This document shows, one piece after another, positions 6,355-7,116 of a DNA stretch of 7,116 nt. Position 1 is the stretch's first letter. Each line of letters opens with the position of its first letter. The notes below the pieces were generated by a model, which had not been told where the DNA came from, ran no database searches, and was given only the letters and a program-made list of their open reading frames with translations. The stretch is from assembly GCA_937926325.1 (NCBI GenBank), contig CALAZQ010000228.1:1-7116 (forward strand), written 5' to 3'. A program made the translations under genes and the position numbers. This DNA is from an uncultured Planctomycetaceae bacterium. Its GTDB lineage: Bacteria; Planctomycetota; Planctomycetia; Pirellulales; UBA1268.

Positions 6355-6632
6355 TGGCAAACAAGAAAATCAGCCAACTGACCTCGGCCGGCACGCTCAA
6401 CGATGCCGACGTGCTGCCGATCGTCAACGGCGGGGCCACCCGCAAACTGGCGTTGTCGACCCTCACCGACTACATCGGCCCGGCCACCGGCCCGACCGGA
6501 GCGGACGGGGCCGGCGAGGCCTACCAGGGGCCGACCGCACCGGCAGAGGCTTCGGCCGGGGCCACCTGGCTTTCGACGAGCGACGGCAAGTATTTCGTTC
6601 GCTACGACGGCTTTTGGGTTGAGGTGGCCTGA
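6354..6632 (+). CDS. Small fibre-like protein with short collagen-like stretch
   Basis: A 92-residue protein in three parts. The N-terminus KKISQLTSAGTLNDADVLPIV (residues 4-24) followed by NGGATRKLALSTLTDYIG matches a motif common at the start of phage tail-fibre and receptor-binding proteins: a Lys-Ile-Ser opening, Asp before a Leu-Pro-Ile-Val strand, then a Thr/Lys strand. A short Gly-Xaa-Thr-type collagen stretch GPTGADG follows (47-53). The C-terminal module (59-91) GPTAPAEASAGATWL then DGKYFVRYDGFWVEV recurs in the next gene. Its start overlaps the upstream stop by one base. Its last codons (GAGGTG, 6621-6626) are probably the ribosome-binding site of the next gene. The likely role is a trimeric fibre subunit, or an adaptor anchoring the downstream fibre. 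The small size suggests an adaptor or partial fibre. Confidence 0.68.
   Translation: MANKKISQLTSAGTLNDADVLPIVNGGATRKLALSTLTDYIGPATGPTGADGAGEAYQGPTAPAEASAGATWLSTSDGKYFVRYDGFWVEVA
6528..6629 (+). repeat. Duplicated fibre module, copy 1
   Basis: Encodes GPTAPA, an Ala-rich spacer, GATWL, and DGKYFVRYDGFWVEV at the end of the small fibre gene. It pairs with copy 2 (6884-6991), sharing GPTAP, Gly-Ala-x-Trp-Leu, YFVRY and an aromatic-x-Glu-aliphatic ending. The first 14 coding bases are nearly the same in both copies; the middle has diverged. Confidence 0.65.
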
Positions 6633-7116
6633 TGCCGTTTTATCAGCTGCCGAGTGGTGCCAGCCCGGTCTTGTCGGGCACGGCCGCCCCGACCGCGGGC
6701 GTCGGGATCAACGGCGATCTGTTTCTGGACACGTCCAACAAGTTTTTGTACGGCCCGAAGGCTGCCGGGGCCTGGCCTACTGGGATCGATCTGAGCAACG
6801 GGCCAACCGGGGCCACGGGCGTCACAGGCCCGACTGGCCCGACCGGCACCACCGGCCCGACGGGCGGGATCGCTTTCAGCGTCGGCCCGACCGCACCGAC
6901 CGCCCCAAACCTCACGGTGGCCGGGGCTGTCTGGCTGGACGAAGAGACCGGCCGGTATTTCGTGCGGTACGAATCGCAGTTCATCGAGATCGGCGTGCAG
7001 GGCGAGCAAGGCCCGACGGGTGCTACCGGCAGCCTGGGGCCGACCGGGCCGACCGGCGTGACGGGCAGCACCGGGCCGCAATCGACCGTCACCGGCCCGA
7101 CAGGCGTGACTGGCCC
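6632..7116 (+). CDS. Collagen-like fibre protein (3'-truncated by window)
   Basis: At least 161 residues, open to the end of the window with no stop reached. The N-terminus LSGTAAPTAGVGINGDLFLDTSNKFLYGPKAAGAWPTGIDL has the Gly-Asn-Gly-Asp-(aromatic)-x-Asp and LYGPK pattern that often precedes collagen repeats in phage fibre proteins. A first Gly-Xaa-Thr block spans residues 57-77. Next comes a module (85-120) ending GRYFVRYESQFIEI, related to the C-terminus of the preceding gene. A second, interrupted collagen block runs from residue 121 to the window end. Thr in the third triplet position dominates (GPT, GAT, GVT), as in bacterial collagen-like surface proteins, where such Thr can be glycosylated. 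Trimeric fibre structure is expected. GAGGTG lies five bases before the ATG, which overlaps the previous stop as TGATG. The C-terminal tip, likely to decide receptor specificity, is not visible. Confidence 0.8.
   Translation, partial: MPFYQLPSGASPVLSGTAAPTAGVGINGDLFLDTSNKFLYGPKAAGAWPTGIDLSNGPTGATGVTGPTGPTGTTGPTGGIAFSVGPTAPTAPNLTVAGAVWLDEETGRYFVRYESQFIEIGVQGEQGPTGATGSLGPTGPTGVTGSTGPQSTVTGPTGVTG
6800..6865 (+). repeat. Collagen-like Gly-Xaa-Thr repeat block 1
   Basis: Seven uninterrupted triplets (GPT, GAT, GVT, GPT, GPT, GTT, GPT) plus a following Gly. Codons vary (GGG, GGC; CCA, CCG; ACC, ACG, ACA, ACT), so the repeat is kept at protein level rather than being a recent DNA expansion. Confidence 0.85.
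6884..6991 (+). repeat. Duplicated fibre module, copy 2
   Basis: Encodes GPTAPTAPN, GAVWL and GRYFVRYESQFIEI between the two collagen blocks of the truncated fibre gene. It is homologous by pattern to copy 1 at 6528-6629. It probably folds as a small beta domain interrupting the triple helix. Confidence 0.65.
6992..7116 (+). repeat. Collagen-like repeat block 2, interrupted, continues past window
   Basis: Ten triplets starting GVQ GEQ GPT GAT GSL GPT GPT GVT GST GPQ, then a four-residue break (STVT), then GPT GVT G to the window end. The break would kink or loosen the triple helix. Confidence 0.8.

Noticed and set aside
5506..6360. Minus-strand frame opposite the decoration and connector genes
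   Set aside because: Composition-driven shadow; it crosses two hairpins and two real genes and has no motif support.
6800..7116. GC-rich short repeats as CRISPR or satellite DNA
   Set aside because: The periodicity is nine bases, in frame with Gly-Xaa-Thr codons and variable synonymous codons, so it is a protein-level collagen repeat.

Overview
The window is a GC-rich (by eye roughly two-thirds G+C) piece of a tailed-phage or prophage morphogenesis cluster. Every supported gene is on the + strand and they are packed tightly. The order follows the lambda head module: terminase large subunit, small gpW-like joining protein, lambda-family portal, prohead protease/capsid, capsid decoration protein, head-tail connector-like protein. 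There is no integrase, lysis, replication or clearly bacterial gene, so I cannot tell an integrated prophage from a free phage. The host is not identifiable from the sequence. Gene content and GC suggest a high-GC bacterium, and a planctomycete-type host is a low-confidence impression only.

Layout. 1-1425 is the 3' part of a terminase large subunit that begins before the window. 1422-1823 is a GNAT-type acetyltransferase overlapping it by four bases, an unusual passenger in a packaging operon. 1870-2085 is a gpW-like protein and 2085-3512 the portal. 3509-3580 is a 23-residue acidic micro-ORF missed by ordinary length cut-offs; it overlaps the portal and the following gene by four bases each. 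3577-5421 is a single-chain prohead protease / scaffold-like linker / major capsid fusion. A strong internal Shine-Dalgarno and in-frame ATG at 4095-4110 would let the scaffold-capsid part be made alone. 5512-5847 is a DUF2190-type decoration protein lying between two GC-rich stem-loops (5439-5469 and 5853-5908). 5923-6354 is a probable head-tail completion protein. 6354-6632 and 6632-7116 (running off the end) are two adjacent fibre-like proteins with Gly-Xaa-Thr collagen-like repeats and a shared module ending in YFVRY.

How it works together: the portal forms the vertex through which the terminase pumps DNA. The protease/capsid polypeptide builds and matures the shell, the decoration protein coats it, and the gpW-like and 5923-6354 proteins close the connector. 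The collagen-like proteins probably form fibres on the particle. Most junctions are one- or four-base stop/start overlaps, often with the ribosome-binding site inside the upstream gene's last codons, so translational coupling is likely. The points most worth a second look are the internal start in the protease-capsid fusion, the acidic micro-ORF, the GNAT insertion, and the collagen-like genes placed directly after the head genes.
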